Below are positions 21,217 to 32,481 of a DNA stretch of 64,000 nucleotides, one piece after another (the stretch's first letter is position 1; the number at the start of each line of letters is the position of its first letter). Position numbers and translations under genes: made by a program. The notes under the pieces were generated by a model. That model saw only the letters and a list, made by a program, of their open reading frames with translations. It had not been told where the DNA came from and did no database searches. Source of the DNA: Torreya grandis. Taxonomy: Eukaryota > Streptophyta > Pinopsida > Cupressales > Taxaceae. Location: positions 1,459,501-1,523,500 of the forward strand of contig JARHVA010004228.1 of the NCBI GenBank assembly GCA_037957365.1, given 5' to 3'.

Positions 21217-22546
21217 TGTTAAGCATGGGATATACTAAGAGGGGGGTGAATAAGTACATCATATATCTTATAAAACTTTCCTTTAACCAAATGCCACTTA
21301 ATCAAACATTCAAGATATGCAATAAAACTCAAATAATAAACACGACACAAGATAGAGAGAGACACCAGATATAATGTGGAAACCCAATATGTGAGAAACC
21401 ATGGAGAATAATCTCAAGTATATGAATGAGCACCAACCCAAATAATATTCATAAGCACCAACTTGTAGGAGCACCAAAACTTTTTTTGAGCACCAACCCA
21501 ACAACTATTCGTGAGCACCAACCCACAAGAGCACCAACCCCTTTGTTGAACAACAACCCAACAACTATTCATGAGCACCAACCCACAAGAGCACCAACCC
21601 CTTTACCTAGCACCAACCCAACAACAATTCGTGAGCACCAACTCATAGGAGCATCAACCCCTTTGTTGATCACCAACCCATCAATAATTCATGAGCACAA
21701 ACCCACAAGAGTACCAACCCCTTTGCTGAGCACCAACCCAACAACAATTCATGAGTACCAACCCATAAGAGCACCAACCCCTTTGCCAAGCACCAACCCA
21801 GTAACAATTCATGAACACCAACCCACAGGAGCACCAAATCCTTTGTGTATACCACACACCTATCTCTCAATGTTGCTATCTCAACAAATGATAGTTCATT
21901 ACAACATCTCTTTCCTCTCTCTCACCTTTGCTCTTCCAAGCTAGATATAACAAATATAAATCATATTCATCTCTCATAATTGCTCTTCTAAGCTAGATAT
22001 TACAATATCAAATCAACCTCTATCTCTCATGTTACAAATGGCTTCTCAAGCCTTTATTTATAGCTTTCCAAATGACCTTTGGCCTTCCCCTTTGTGACCC
22101 TTCAATCCTCATGGAAAATGGTGCCAAACTTGTATCACCCTTCATATCCTTGCCTTTGAAAAGTCATGTGGTGACCTTTCATGAGTAAAAATGTCCTTCC
22201 CTCTTTTGTCCTTATCTTGGTGACTTTTTGTATTCCTAAAAGTGTCCCTTCATGAAAAATTGTGCCCTTCCTATTTTGTCTTCACTTGGTGACTCTTGGA
22301 ATTCCCCAAGATGACTCTTCATGGGAAAATGTGTCCCATACTTCTTTTGTTTTTACCCCGTGGCTCTTTGACTTCTCCATGGGCCCTTCTTTTGTCTCAT
22401 ATGCAACCAAAAATATATTTGTTAATATTAAATAAATATTAACTCACATTAGCCAAGATATATCTATTACAAACAACATTAAATGCAATGGGGCCTTTAT
22501 CACCAATAATGCTAGACATTTGACATCAATGACAATATTTACAACA
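21217..22546 (-). repeat. Copia-F2 copy 1, 5' LTR
   Basis: It is 1330 bp, from TGTTAAGCATGGGATATAC to ATATTTACAACA. The difference from the 3' LTR is almost entirely in the 60-bp array at 21428-21845 (seven units, none shortened). Confidence 0.9.
21428..21845 (-). repeat. 60-bp LTR minisatellite, seven units
   Basis: Seven units of about 60 bp, each with two GAGCACCAACCC-like phrases followed by CCTTTG. Unit-to-unit differences are not shared in register with the 3' LTR array, so the two arrays have changed independently. Confidence 0.9.
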
Positions 22547-22551
22547 TCATT

Positions 22552-23160
22552 ATCCTTTACCCTCAATGGATTAGATTTTACAGATGGTTTCAGGTTCTCA
22601 ATATTTTTATCTTCTAGATGGATATTTATGCTATAATTAGATTCTATTGAATGAGGATGATCAGTTTAAGATAACATTCACCACAAAATGGGTGAATTTT
22701 GTTTATAGGAATATGCCCTTTGGTTTGTCAAATGTTGGTGCCATATTTCATAGACCAATGGACATGGCCTTTAAAGTTTTGATTAATGAGATGTTACTTT
22801 ATATAGATGGTATAACACTATTTTATAAAGATGCTAATGAACATATACAACACTTGAGGCAAGTGTTTGAAAGATGTAGGTAGTATGGATTATTTCTTAA
22901 TCTAAAGAAATGCATCTTTGATATCCATGACGGTAATCTCTTAGGACATATTATTTAAAAATAGGGTTTGACTATTTATCCTGAAAGGATAGAGGCTATT
23001 CTAGGCCTATCATTTCCTTTGCATAAGAAAAGTATCCAAAATTTCTTAGGTAAGATAAATTTTTTAAGGAGATTCATACCTAGTTTTTCATTTTTGGTGA
23101 AATCTATCACAACCATGATAAAAACAATAACAAGTCTTTTCTTGGAATAAGGAAGGTAAT
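22552..23160 (+). pseudogene. Gypsy-A reverse transcriptase, catalytic and thumb parts
   Basis: From 22647 the frame reads FKITFTTKWVNFVYRNMPFG, LSNVGAIFHRPM and LLYIDGITLFYKDANEH. These are the conserved gypsy blocks 'K.AF.T.WG.F.Y..MPFGL.NAGATFQR.M' and 'YVDD..V.S......H'. The catalytic YVDD is YIDG here, so one metal-binding aspartate is lost. After a stop near 22881 it continues LFLNLKKCIF, LLGHII and PERIEAILGLSFPLHKKSIQ (the 'P.K...I....P....EL..FLG' block). It is the downstream half of the domain split by Copia-F2 copy 1. Confidence 0.85.
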
Positions 23161-23640
23161 AGAAATTTTGAAGCCATTAAGAAAGCAATTGATCAAGATC
23201 CTACTCTTATGAACCCTAATTTTGTTAAATATTTCATGTTGTATACATTTTCTAACCTTGATACTATCTCATCCATGCTAATGCAAAAGAATGATGAAGG
23301 TGTGGAGTAACCAATTACCTTCTTCAGTCAAGGTTTGTAAGATTATGAAGTCAAGTACACCTTTGTGGAGAATAAAGTCCTTGATGTTTTTAGAGTATTA
23401 AAGAAGTTTAGGCATATGGTTTTAAACAACAAGATTAATATTATGGTTTCTCATCGTAGTATCGAAGAGTTTCTCTTGAGAAAATACCTTAGTGAAAAGA
23501 GGATAGGGTGGATTACTAAGGGAATGGAATATGATGTTGAGTGATAAAGTTGATAAGGAGTAAAGGCCTTTGTGAACATATATATTTATATCTCCATGTG
23601 TCAAAGGAAGAGGCTCTGATCAATCATGATTGCTCTTAAC
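23161..23640 (+). pseudogene. Gypsy-A RNase H (reverse-transcriptase associated)
   Basis: Pieces read NFEAIKKAIDQDPTLMNPNF, FMLYTFSNLDTISSMLMQKN, YTFVENKVLDVFRVLKKFRH, MVLNNKINIMVSHRSIEEFL and RKYLSEKRIGWITKGMEYDV. This is the ordinary gypsy RNase H that follows reverse transcriptase ('Y...EKE.LA.....KK.RHYLL.....'). Several catalytic positions are no longer certain because of stops. Confidence 0.7.
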
Positions 23641-23679
23641 TAACTGGTTCTTTGCCTCTACAAAGTTGGACACATGATG

Positions 23680-24910
23680 TTATCAGATTTCTTCAAAGTG
23701 GTTAGTATCCTAATGGTATGAATAGATTATAAAAGGGATATTTTAGATTGTAGGATAGTCCATTTTATCTTGTAAATGGTGTGATTTTTAGAAAGGACAC
23801 TAATGGTGTGCTATTAATATGCATTGATAATAATCAATTTGGATCATTTCTTGAGAAGTTCCATGATGGGACAATAGGAGGTCATTTATCTCTAAGAGCC
23901 ACAACTACCAAGATCATGAGGGCAGGATATTAATGGCCTAGTCTCTTCAAAGACTATTATGCTTGGGTAAGAAGGTGTGTACAATGTGATTTCTTTGTAA
24001 TAAAATATAAGCTTTCATCCCTTACCTTGAAGCCTATCCAAGTAGATCAACCTTTCATGTAATTGGGTGTTGATTTCATTAGCATGATAAACCCCCATCA
24101 AGTGCTGGTCACAAATAGATACTCATAACAACTGACTAGTTTACAAGGTGAGTTAAAGTGGTGGAATTGAAAGAAGATAATGAGAATGTTATCTTGGAGT
24201 TGTATGAGAATATCATAACAAGGTTTGGTACCCCTTGTACCAAAATTTTAGACAATGCACTTGATTTTATGGGTGTTAAGACTACTGATTAGGCAAATAG
24301 TAATGGCATATACTTGAGCACCTCATCCAATTATTACCCTCAAGGTAATGGGTTGGCTAAGTCTACTAATAAGAATCTAATCAAAATAGTCAAGAATAAT
24401 TTAGAAGATAATCAAAGGGATTGGCACACCAAATTGAAGATAACCTTATGGGCTGATAAGATAACTCCTAAGAGGTCAATAGGGAATTTTCCTTTTATTC
24501 TTGTCTATGGAAGGGAATCTAGGTTTTATATATTATAAGAGATGCTTGCCTTAGAGTTGGCACATCAATTAGAGTTGCTTGAGAAGACTCCAATAGAGGT
24601 AAGGTTGGCATAATTAATGGAGCAACAAGAGACCAGAGATAAATCTCATCAAACTATGGAACATCACCAAATACTATGAAGAAGTCTTTTGATAAGAAGG
24701 AACTCCAAGAATATTTCAAGAAGATAATATAGTGTTGAAATGGGATGAAGATAGAGTAAAAATAACGAGACATAAAAAATTTGACACTTTATGGAGTGGA
24801 CCATATGTCATCATCAAGTACAAAAAAAGTAACTCTTTCCAAATAGCAAGAATGAATGGAAAGGAGCTATCTATCCTTATGGATGGGATACATTTGAAAA
24901 CTTTTTATTG
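23680..24910 (+). pseudogene. Gypsy-A integrase
   Basis: The zinc-binding HHCC segment reads FHDGTIGGHLSLRATTTKIM..WPSLFKDYY..VRRCVQC (23850-23985). The DDE core follows in pieces: VDFISMINPHQ near 24070 (first D), KILDNALDFMG near 24245 (second D), and GNGLAKSTNKNLIKI near 24350, where the catalytic glutamate expected in 'NG.AES.NK' is lysine. The C-terminal part reads VLKWDEDRVK, KFDTLWSGPYVIIKY and DGIHLKTFY, ending at 24910. Integrase would join element DNA to the chromosome. Stops and the E-to-K change make this copy inactive. Confidence 0.8.
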
Positions 24911-25091
24911 AGGAATTTAAGGTTAGTCTTGTAAATATTAGTTTATGTGTGACTTTTATTTTAGTTGTGTTGTGTACCATAAGTGTTCTAGTTGAACACG
25001 TGTGTTTTTGGTGAGTGTGTCTTGTCCTCTATATCTTTCCTTTGATTTTTTGTACTGTCAAAGGTAATTTGTGTGTTAATATGGTGTACAA

Positions 25092-25165
25092 GTGACTCCA
25101 TGGCCCAATGGATAAGATTAGGCAACTAGTCTTGGCATAGTAAGCATACCACCCTTGGGAAATCA
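25092..25165 (+). other. tRNA-Arg-like sequence next to the Gypsy-A 3' LTR
   Basis: GACTCCATGGCCCAATGGAT followed by AAG matches the 5' acceptor strand, D arm and internal A box of plant arginine tRNAs ('GACTCC(G/A)TGGCCCAATGGATAAGG'). After about 13 extra bases, CTTGGCATAGTAAGC resembles a tRNA-Arg(CCT) anticodon arm. The T arm and 3' acceptor strand are not recognisable. It is therefore a tRNA-derived fragment, not a functional tRNA gene. It ends seven bases before the 3' LTR, where a polypurine tract would normally be. Confidence 0.55.
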
Positions 25166-25172
25166 CTAAGAA

Positions 25173-27676
25173 TGTTAACCATTTTGACCACAAGTCAAAA
25201 TGGGTCAACCCTTATAGTCAAAAACTTATATATGGGATTAGTATAATGTCATAGGGTATTTTATACTCTATTTTATGTCATTTCATATGTTTTTAGCCTT
25301 GATCATGGTCTATTTAATTCCTTATGTAATTTTGAGTCATTTAGGGGTCATTTTAGAGTCATATATGAAAGCGATAGGTTTCCATGGTGTTTGAGCATTC
25401 ATAGACATGAAAGAGGTTTACACAAAGTTTGAGTGGTTCATCAAAGCCTTGGTAGGCCAAATAGTCATTTCTTGCCTTTCCATGCATAGTCATCCACTAT
25501 GAATGGGCATCTACAAGTGATATGGAAAAGATTGTCACATTTAAAAATAGCAATTTCCTCGCTTCAATCACTTCATGGTTGAAAGAGATTGTTTGAAGAA
25601 GACGAGGATGTTCAAGATAAATCATAAGGCTAGAGTGAGGAACGCCAAATTTAAGTCATATGAACTAACCATTTGGACTCAAATAAATATAACCATGGAG
25701 TTCATAAGCCTTGTAGCTACCAAGTGTTGAAGCCTCACTCAATCAAATCAAAGATCAATGAAATATGGGTGACATAAAAATAAATGAGTCAAAGACCCTA
25801 GATCAATATTGATGGTGCATATTCTTACATACAAAATTTGATCGATGATCCATGTTCAAGATTATGGTTAATGAGTCAAGATTAAAGATCAATGGTGCAT
25901 GTTTAATCATGAAATCAAAGATAAATGATGAGCATGAAGTCAATAAGTTATAAGATATTGAGAATAAATGTGACGGGGCCAAGTCTCATGATCATGATGA
26001 ATTGAAAACATATCGATGGCCCATGATTGATCATATTATTTATATGGAGATCAATGATGCATGTTTGATCACATATATTAAGGATTTATGGTATGCATTC
26101 AATCATGTAAAAGTAGATCAATGATGCACATGAAGTCAATAAGTCAATGATTCTAGATTACACGTAGGGCCACCACGTGGCCTAATCATGCTTGATCATA
26201 TGGAGACTGGTAGTAGGGTCCACAAAGGGCATGTAAAGCTTGCAAGTATTATAATATCTAATGAAAATCAAATAGAAATGGCTGATGTTGAAGGCCAAGG
26301 TCAAGATACTCCTAAGGATATAAATGGAGTAAATTTGATTAGGTTCTATGGGGCATGAGATGAAGACATGTATCCATAGTGATAATAGGCATATTTTAAA
26401 ATTAAATGAACAATGTGTTAAAAAAATGTCACATAGGTAAACATGTAAGATTAGAATATTTTGTGACAAAACAAATACTTCAAACTCATATGCTACCATT
26501 AAATATTAGTCAAGATCATCTCATAAACCTTAAAGTCCTAGGAAAGCACATACAACAGATGGGTATGGAAACACCCCTACTACACCATCCATCATAGGTA
26601 GTCTTGGATAGAGATTGAAGATAAATAGTGACTACCATGGCTTATTGGATCATAAATGTAAATAATGAGGTCTATGAGACCAATGAATGACTTTATATGG
26701 TGAATACAAGTGTCTAAAATATAGTTAGAAAGTAGGAGAACATCTTATGATTTCCATAACATGTTTTCAACCTCTGTAAGATAGTACACATGTGTTAACT
26801 CTCCTTGGTCTAGTTTCAAAATCTTGAGAGATAATCCATGATGAAGGTAGTTTAGCAAAGGCTAACTAAAGAATATATATGCTATTTTGGAGATTTTTTC
26901 ATAGTTTATATGGACACTTGTCCAAGGAGACCTTCATGGTCTATTTCACACTCTATTCTCCTATAATGTAACTAGTTTTCATGCCTTGACATGTGGCATT
27001 GTGACCCTTAAACTTCTTTAATTAATTCTAATACAATACTATGTATAACAAAGCCCTACTATAATGACATTATATTTTTCTTTTGAACATTAATGCAAGT
27101 CTAGTTTTGAGTTCATGAATAATTGTCTAAGTGTGCAAAGTGATGTAAGGTGGAGTTAGTGATAATTCTCTATCCTTTCTTCCCTTATCCTCTTGTGTTT
27201 ATGCAAGAGTTCCTATTCTAATAGGTCATATAGAGTGTAGTCAAGTGTGTAAGACACATTTAAAGTGTACTATTATTCTTAGAGTATGAATTCTATCCTC
27301 TAGATCATTTGCCTTGTGATACTCTCATGCACATCACCTCTATATTGAAACACTCATGTTAGAATACTTTAGGAATTTGAAGCTAGTTTATATGCCTTGT
27401 TTCATTATGAATGATGTATGATGGTTATGTGGAAATCATCTCAATAGATCACCACCTTAGATTAGGTTCATTTCATGCATCTTATAACTCTTTTCCTCAC
27501 AAGAAAACATTAGTTAGGTGATAAGCATTTTAAGATACATTCAGAGAGCTAGCCCTTACATATAGAGGCTCAATTCCACTATAAGTACACACACATAATT
27601 AGAAGAGTTACCATGTTTCCCAAATCTAGAAGAGGCTTAAACAACCTCTTATATGGTGAAATATTTGGTGACAACA
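25173..27676 (+). repeat. Gypsy-A 3' LTR (2504 bp)
   Basis: It runs from TGTTAACCATTTTGACC to TTTGGTGACAACA. Colinear with 7916-10397 but with many substitutions and small indels; for example the 5' copy lacks part of the 25630-25690 segment. Confidence 0.9.
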
Positions 27677-30100
27677 ATTACCCTATGGGTGGTTTAGGAT
27701 GGTGCATTATTTATGGTCTAAAAATGAGCTTTGGTAGATGCCGAAATTAATTTTATGAGGTGCTATGGGACTAATTGATTGGGATTGAGGGTTTACATTA
27801 GAATTCCCTATGAACATGTATATAAATTTTTGTCATTGGCCTTGAGGGATTTATTGAATCAATTTAGTATTTTCTTTATAGGCTCAAGTATCATGTCCAA
27901 TGACTCAATGAAAAACATAGTAGACATTATGATCATATTATTGAGGATTTTAATGATCACCATGCTTATTGAACCATTGTTAGTTTTTGTTATAACATAA
28001 GCATTAATTATGATTAGGGTGAGTGTTTTGGAACTAATTTTAAATTGTCTTTGGTTGTGGTTTTGCCATTACGTGTGATGAGGAAGAGGGTGATTGAAGT
28101 CAACAACATGAATGGTAGGTCATGGGTTTTGGTTTCTCAAAACCATGTAATTATTGTTGGGATTATTATTATTATTATTATTCATGGGATGATTTGGATT
28201 ATTATTATCCAAATTCATCTTATTATTTTGATCTACATTGGCATTATGGTTCCCATTGAGAATATTAGGACCTTGATTACTAGACTTAATTTTTTTAGAG
28301 TTTTGATAGCCTACATTATTTTAGTTTGGGATGACATCCTACCATTAATCCCTTGTGTTTGTAGACAACTATCAATGGTTTCTTGATCAATTTAGATAAC
28401 ACTAAAAAATACTTATTCATATGACCAATAGGGGAGTTTTTACACATCTTCTCTTATATCCTTGTTTAGGAAGTGCAAGAAGAGATCACATAGTTCCTTT
28501 TGGTCCATGTGTGGCATGCTGGAAGATGAGTATAAGACTTGTCACCATCTCATAATGAAATGGGTAGCTGATTCATCATGATCTTTATTGATGTGCAAGA
28601 AATATCATAAGATAGTCTTTAGGAGTTTGTTCATATCGAAGGCTTTGACAAAATATAGCATGAATTAGTGAAAATAATGTATAGACCCCTCAGGGAGGTG
28701 ATTATATGAATTTAGAATTATTCCTTCAAGTATATTTGATATATTTTTTTTGAAACCACCCATACCAATGTAAAATTTATCAAATAGAAGTAGTATATGC
28801 CTTGACACGTGCATTAGGATCTCCTTCTCCCTTAAAATTTGGGAGGTTAGCTAGGGGATGTGGTAGAATAACTCCTCATATATTATGATTGAGGGGTTAT
28901 TTCAAGTACTTAGCATATGTCCCCATGTCTTTAAAGTCTATTTAAGGCATGGTATAATAAGATTGAATGGATGGGCTTGGATATGGGTACTCATGTAACT
29001 GATAGGAGGAAAAGAGGATGATTGGTAAGGTGGTATATAATAGTTTAGGAAATAGTTTTCTAGTTGAGTGGATTTAGAGAACATATGGTAGTAAGGAGGA
29101 AGAGCGTTAGACAAAATAGGGATAGGTGTTTGTTGGGGAGGAGTATACATGGGTGAAATGTAACTCGAAGGGACATAGGGTGGTATATTATTGGCCACTA
29201 TATTTTGGGGAGGAACATAAGTGTAAAAATTTCCCATAGGATTGTGAAGAGGTATTTAGTGGGATAAAAGAATGTTAGAAGTAGGGGGATTAGAGATGCC
29301 ATGAGTAAGGATGTCCCCTAGATCTTGGTTTCATGCATGATTGATAAGAAGTGGGTTAAATAGATACATCAATAGTTGGTAAGTTTCCATTAGGGTAGGA
29401 ACCGGAGAGAAATGGAATTGATTATAGGGATTGTTAGCCATGGATTGATTCAGAGAGGCTTGGTTAATTTTAAAATCTTGAATGTGACCCATCAAGATTA
29501 GGATGAGTTCATCTTGGGTAGAAGGAATGGTGGTTCTAATGAGATATTTAGAAGCAACCATAAGAAGTATGATTTTATGACCACCAATATATTTATTGGG
29601 GTTAGGAATCTATAGGAGCTATTTTTTGTTTCTCCCTGATATTGTAATGTTTTGGTTATTGGTACAATGATGTAAAGGTATTTATAGTCTACTTATCCCA
29701 TCTTCTAAATTGTATATTTTATCAATGTATTGATCATAATTTTTCTATACTTTGGTTATCTAAGCTTTGTTAGATAATGGATGGTTAGGTTAAAATGTGA
29801 ATGTTGGTTCTAATTCCATTTGTGAAGGACATGTTGTTAGAGTCAAGGTAATTACTAAAAGTTTCCAATGGATCCCATAGCTCATGAATCACTATTCCAT
29901 ATCTAATTTGTGAGTTGGAAGGATGATTTTGATATTAGACTTCCATGTTTTTTGGAAGAGTGTAGTTATTCCAACAATGAAGAGAGGCTTTGTGGCCAGT
30001 GTGAAGACTCCTCTTATAGTTTTCAAAGTATGTGGTTCTCTAAAATATTTCCTATCTAGACATATTCAGGTAAGATATAATACCCTTAGAAATATGAAAT
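27677..30100 (-). pseudogene. Gypsy-B gag region
   Basis: Minus-strand pieces in order from 29561 downward are as follows. An N-terminal segment is rich in I, L and N. A proline/tyrosine-rich stretch at 29237-28938 (YVPPQNIVANNIPPYVPSSY) comes next. A gag core near 28580-28440 reads DHDESATHFIMRW, stop, QVLYSSSSMPHMDQKELCDL, matching the 'S...F..RWR' gag block. An asparagine-rich tail lies at 28270-28100. The ATT triplet run near 28160 encodes those asparagines, so the apparent plus-strand frame there (28045-28386) is only the reverse of gag. Frames shift repeatedly. Above about 29600 the 5' leader or LTR is expected but I could not delimit it. Confidence 0.55.
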
Positions 30101-32256
30101 GAAAGGGAAAAATGGAGAGAAGAGATAAGAAATGGATACATAAAAGGACATGACTTTCATGTCAGGTTCACTAGTTTATATGCATGCAAATAGTACACAC
30201 TAAATTATACACTTGACTTCACAAGGTCTAGCCAAGACAACCAATGTAATGGAAGATGATGGATAGCCTAAATGAAATAGGATGAGGCTAGACATGAGGA
30301 AAAGGGAAATGGAATATGGAAGGTTAAGACTTGAAGGATATTTATTTGGCAAAGAAGAATTTGAAAGGGTCCTACTAAAGTGACTACAAGCCTAGATTAT
30401 TCACATAGGGCTTAAAGTTGATGAAGGACAAGATTCAAACTATGGGTGGAGTAAAATACTTAAATTATAAAGACAGAATCAATATCACTCTAAAGTGAAC
30501 TTGTTAGAATGGGATTAGGCACTCTAGGAAATAGACTGACATTATGAGGATAAAGAGGCTCATTGAGTGTTATGCAATGGTAGAGAGATATTGGCCAGTA
30601 ATGATAAAACATATAGCTTGTATTAAATGTGTAATTAATTAGGTGATTTATATTTTTAATGTGTGAGAAAGGATTTTTATTCCTCTCATATTGGTAAGGA
30701 TTTTATTTAGGGATGGTTTTGGTATTTTATCTAATCTTGACAAGGTTTTGATTATTGATTATTTTTGTACTTAGGCATGTTTCGACAAGGTTTTTACAAA
30801 TAAATTAAAAATGAATTGATTGCTAAAATGAAATCATAAAAAGAAAATAAATAAAAAATATTTGTATTAAAGAGAGAGATGTGATTATTTTTATCCTTTT
30901 CTTGAGTTTTTTAGATGCATGTAATACTGAAAGTAAAATATAGCCTAACAAAATGCAAGTATTGACTTCTAACTTTTTTAGGTGAAATCTAAATGAAATT
31001 ATTTTTTATATTTTTAGATTGTAAATGAATGGATATATTATGAAAACTAAGGTTTTATGACATGCAAGTAAATTAAAAATGAAATTTATATCCTAAGTAG
31101 CAATACTACAAAGTATCTAGTATTTTTCTTTGTGAATGTAAGCTAGATTGAGTTTTGTTATTTCTAAGTGGATGCACAATAGGTTTGAATGATTTTTTTA
31201 TGAATAAAATAAATATTTGAATTATGGTTTTCTAAATTAGTAAGATAAAAATAACATTTTTAATTTACTAAGACAAAGAGAATCAATAGCAAAATAAAAC
31301 CTATTTATTGCCTATATTTGACTAGGTTTTTCTACTTGTTAGTGTGCTTGTTTGTGTGTGAAGAAGAGTTTATTTTGAAACTAAAAATTGATTGTGATTA
31401 AAACTTAAAGTGTTCAATTTATTTTATAATATCTGTCTAGGGTTTGAAATTGGATATACCTGTCTGAAATAACCTATTGAAAGGATGCTAATAACAAAGA
31501 AAACTAACTAATATTTTTGTGTAAAGATAGGATAGATAAGAATTCTTTTCCCTATCAAATATACATTCTTAAAATTAAATATTTAAATTAATCCTAGAAA
31601 TGAAATTAATATAATCTATTATTCTAAGAAAAATAAATAAATCTAATCTAGAAAATTCTAACCTGTTTAAGGTGTAGATCAGCTGAAAGTAATAGTATTT
31701 GTAATGTGATATTTAGCATGTTAGCTCCTTCGCTTAAAAAATGTTTATAGGAACTCTATAACTATAAGGATGATCGAATAATAGAAAAAAAAAGGGAAGA
31801 TAAGAGAGGCATAACTCCAAATAAAAGAGTAGTTTATTGTGGCTGGCTAGTGCACTGAATACAAAGATTTGGTTATAAAAATAATGACTTCCCTTGCTTG
31901 AAATTGTGTAGTCAAATGCAAAAAAAATAAAGGTAGAGCTCAAAAATAATGGTAGAAGTATATGGATATTAAAATATTCAAAACCCTATGCTTCAATACA
32001 AATTTTTGGATTTGAAATCAAACCAAAAATGGCCTTCTTATAGAAAGAGTTGGGAGATTACATGGAGGAGTTAAACTAAGTATAACATGGAGTTCAACTT
32101 GAGAGGAACTATAAATAACTAAATATAGAAGAGGAAGTGGGTTGGTCCTAATTAGAGGTGAACACAAGGTGATGAAATAAAGAAACATGATAATAAGCAT
32201 GCAAAACTCATCGAGGAATGGATCTCATAATCTAAAATTATAAAGTGACATAACAG
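30101..32256. other. No recognisable feature
   Basis: AT-rich sequence with short frames in all directions, none with a recognisable motif. It may contain the upstream LTR of Gypsy-B and the 3' end of Gypsy-D, but I found no terminal repeat, primer site or domain to support either. Confidence 0.3.
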
Positions 32257-32481
32257 TGATGGAACCACCCCTATTTTCAGGGGGTAGTATTGTAACTACC
32301 GATCTTGAGGACAAAAATACCCCATTGCATTACATAACCACCTTGTATTTAAAATATAATTGCCATTATATAATGGGTTAATTAGGGTGGTTTACACAAT
32401 ATACTTGATGAACCCATCACTCATGGGGTGGTTCTATAACCCTATAAGGTAGTTTTGTTACCTAATAGGGTGGTTCCATCA
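32257..32481. mobile_element. Candidate MITE with 14-bp terminal inverted repeats
   Basis: The left end TGATGGAACCACCC and right end GGGTGGTTCCATCA are perfect inverted repeats about 225 bp apart. ACCACC-type motifs are concentrated in the left half and GGTGGTT motifs in the right half (near 32375, 32420 and 32445), so the element folds back at several levels. There is no coding capacity. I could not identify a convincing target-site duplication, so the DNA-transposon superfamily is unknown. Confidence 0.6.

Larger units (their letters stand above)
17862..22546 (-). mobile_element. Copia-F2 copy 1: pol-less gag-protease element
   Basis: LTRs at 17862-19162 and 21217-22546 flank a 2054-bp interior. 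The perfect duplication TCATT lies at 17857-17861 and 22547-22551. The minus orientation is shown by an initiator-tRNA-Met primer site beside the right LTR and a polypurine tract (AAAGGGGGAGAT) beside the left one. The interior encodes only a coiled-coil and zinc-knuckle gag and a protease piece. The same organisation and nearly the same interior length occur at 59343-63754, so this is an amplified non-autonomous family and not a random deletion. It is inserted in Gypsy-A reverse transcriptase. Confidence 0.95.
7916..27676 (+). mobile_element. Gypsy-A: full-length Tat-like Ty3/gypsy with two nested copia insertions
   Basis: Long terminal repeats at 7916-10397 and 25173-27676 are flanked by the perfect 5-bp duplication ATTAC (7911-7915 and 27677-27681). 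The internal plus-strand order is gag core, linker, protease, an RNase H, reverse transcriptase, a second RNase H, integrase with HHCC, and an integrase C-terminal domain. Without the two insertions (13482-17369 and 17862-22546 plus their duplications) the element is about 11.2 kb. Every domain has stops or frameshifts, and two catalytic residues are changed. The LTRs differ at many positions, so this is older than the elements inside it. Confidence 0.9.

Noticed and set aside
25092..25165. Functional tRNA-Arg gene
   Set aside because: There is an insertion after the D arm, a degraded anticodon arm, and no recognisable T arm or 3' acceptor strand. I kept it only as a tRNA-derived fragment.
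28164..28186. Microsatellite (ATT)n
   Set aside because: It is short and explained by an asparagine-coding run in decayed gag; not independently notable.
28045..28386. Plus-strand isoleucine-rich frame of 113 codons
   Set aside because: It is the reverse of an asparagine-rich stretch in minus-strand Gypsy-B gag, driven by an ATT run.
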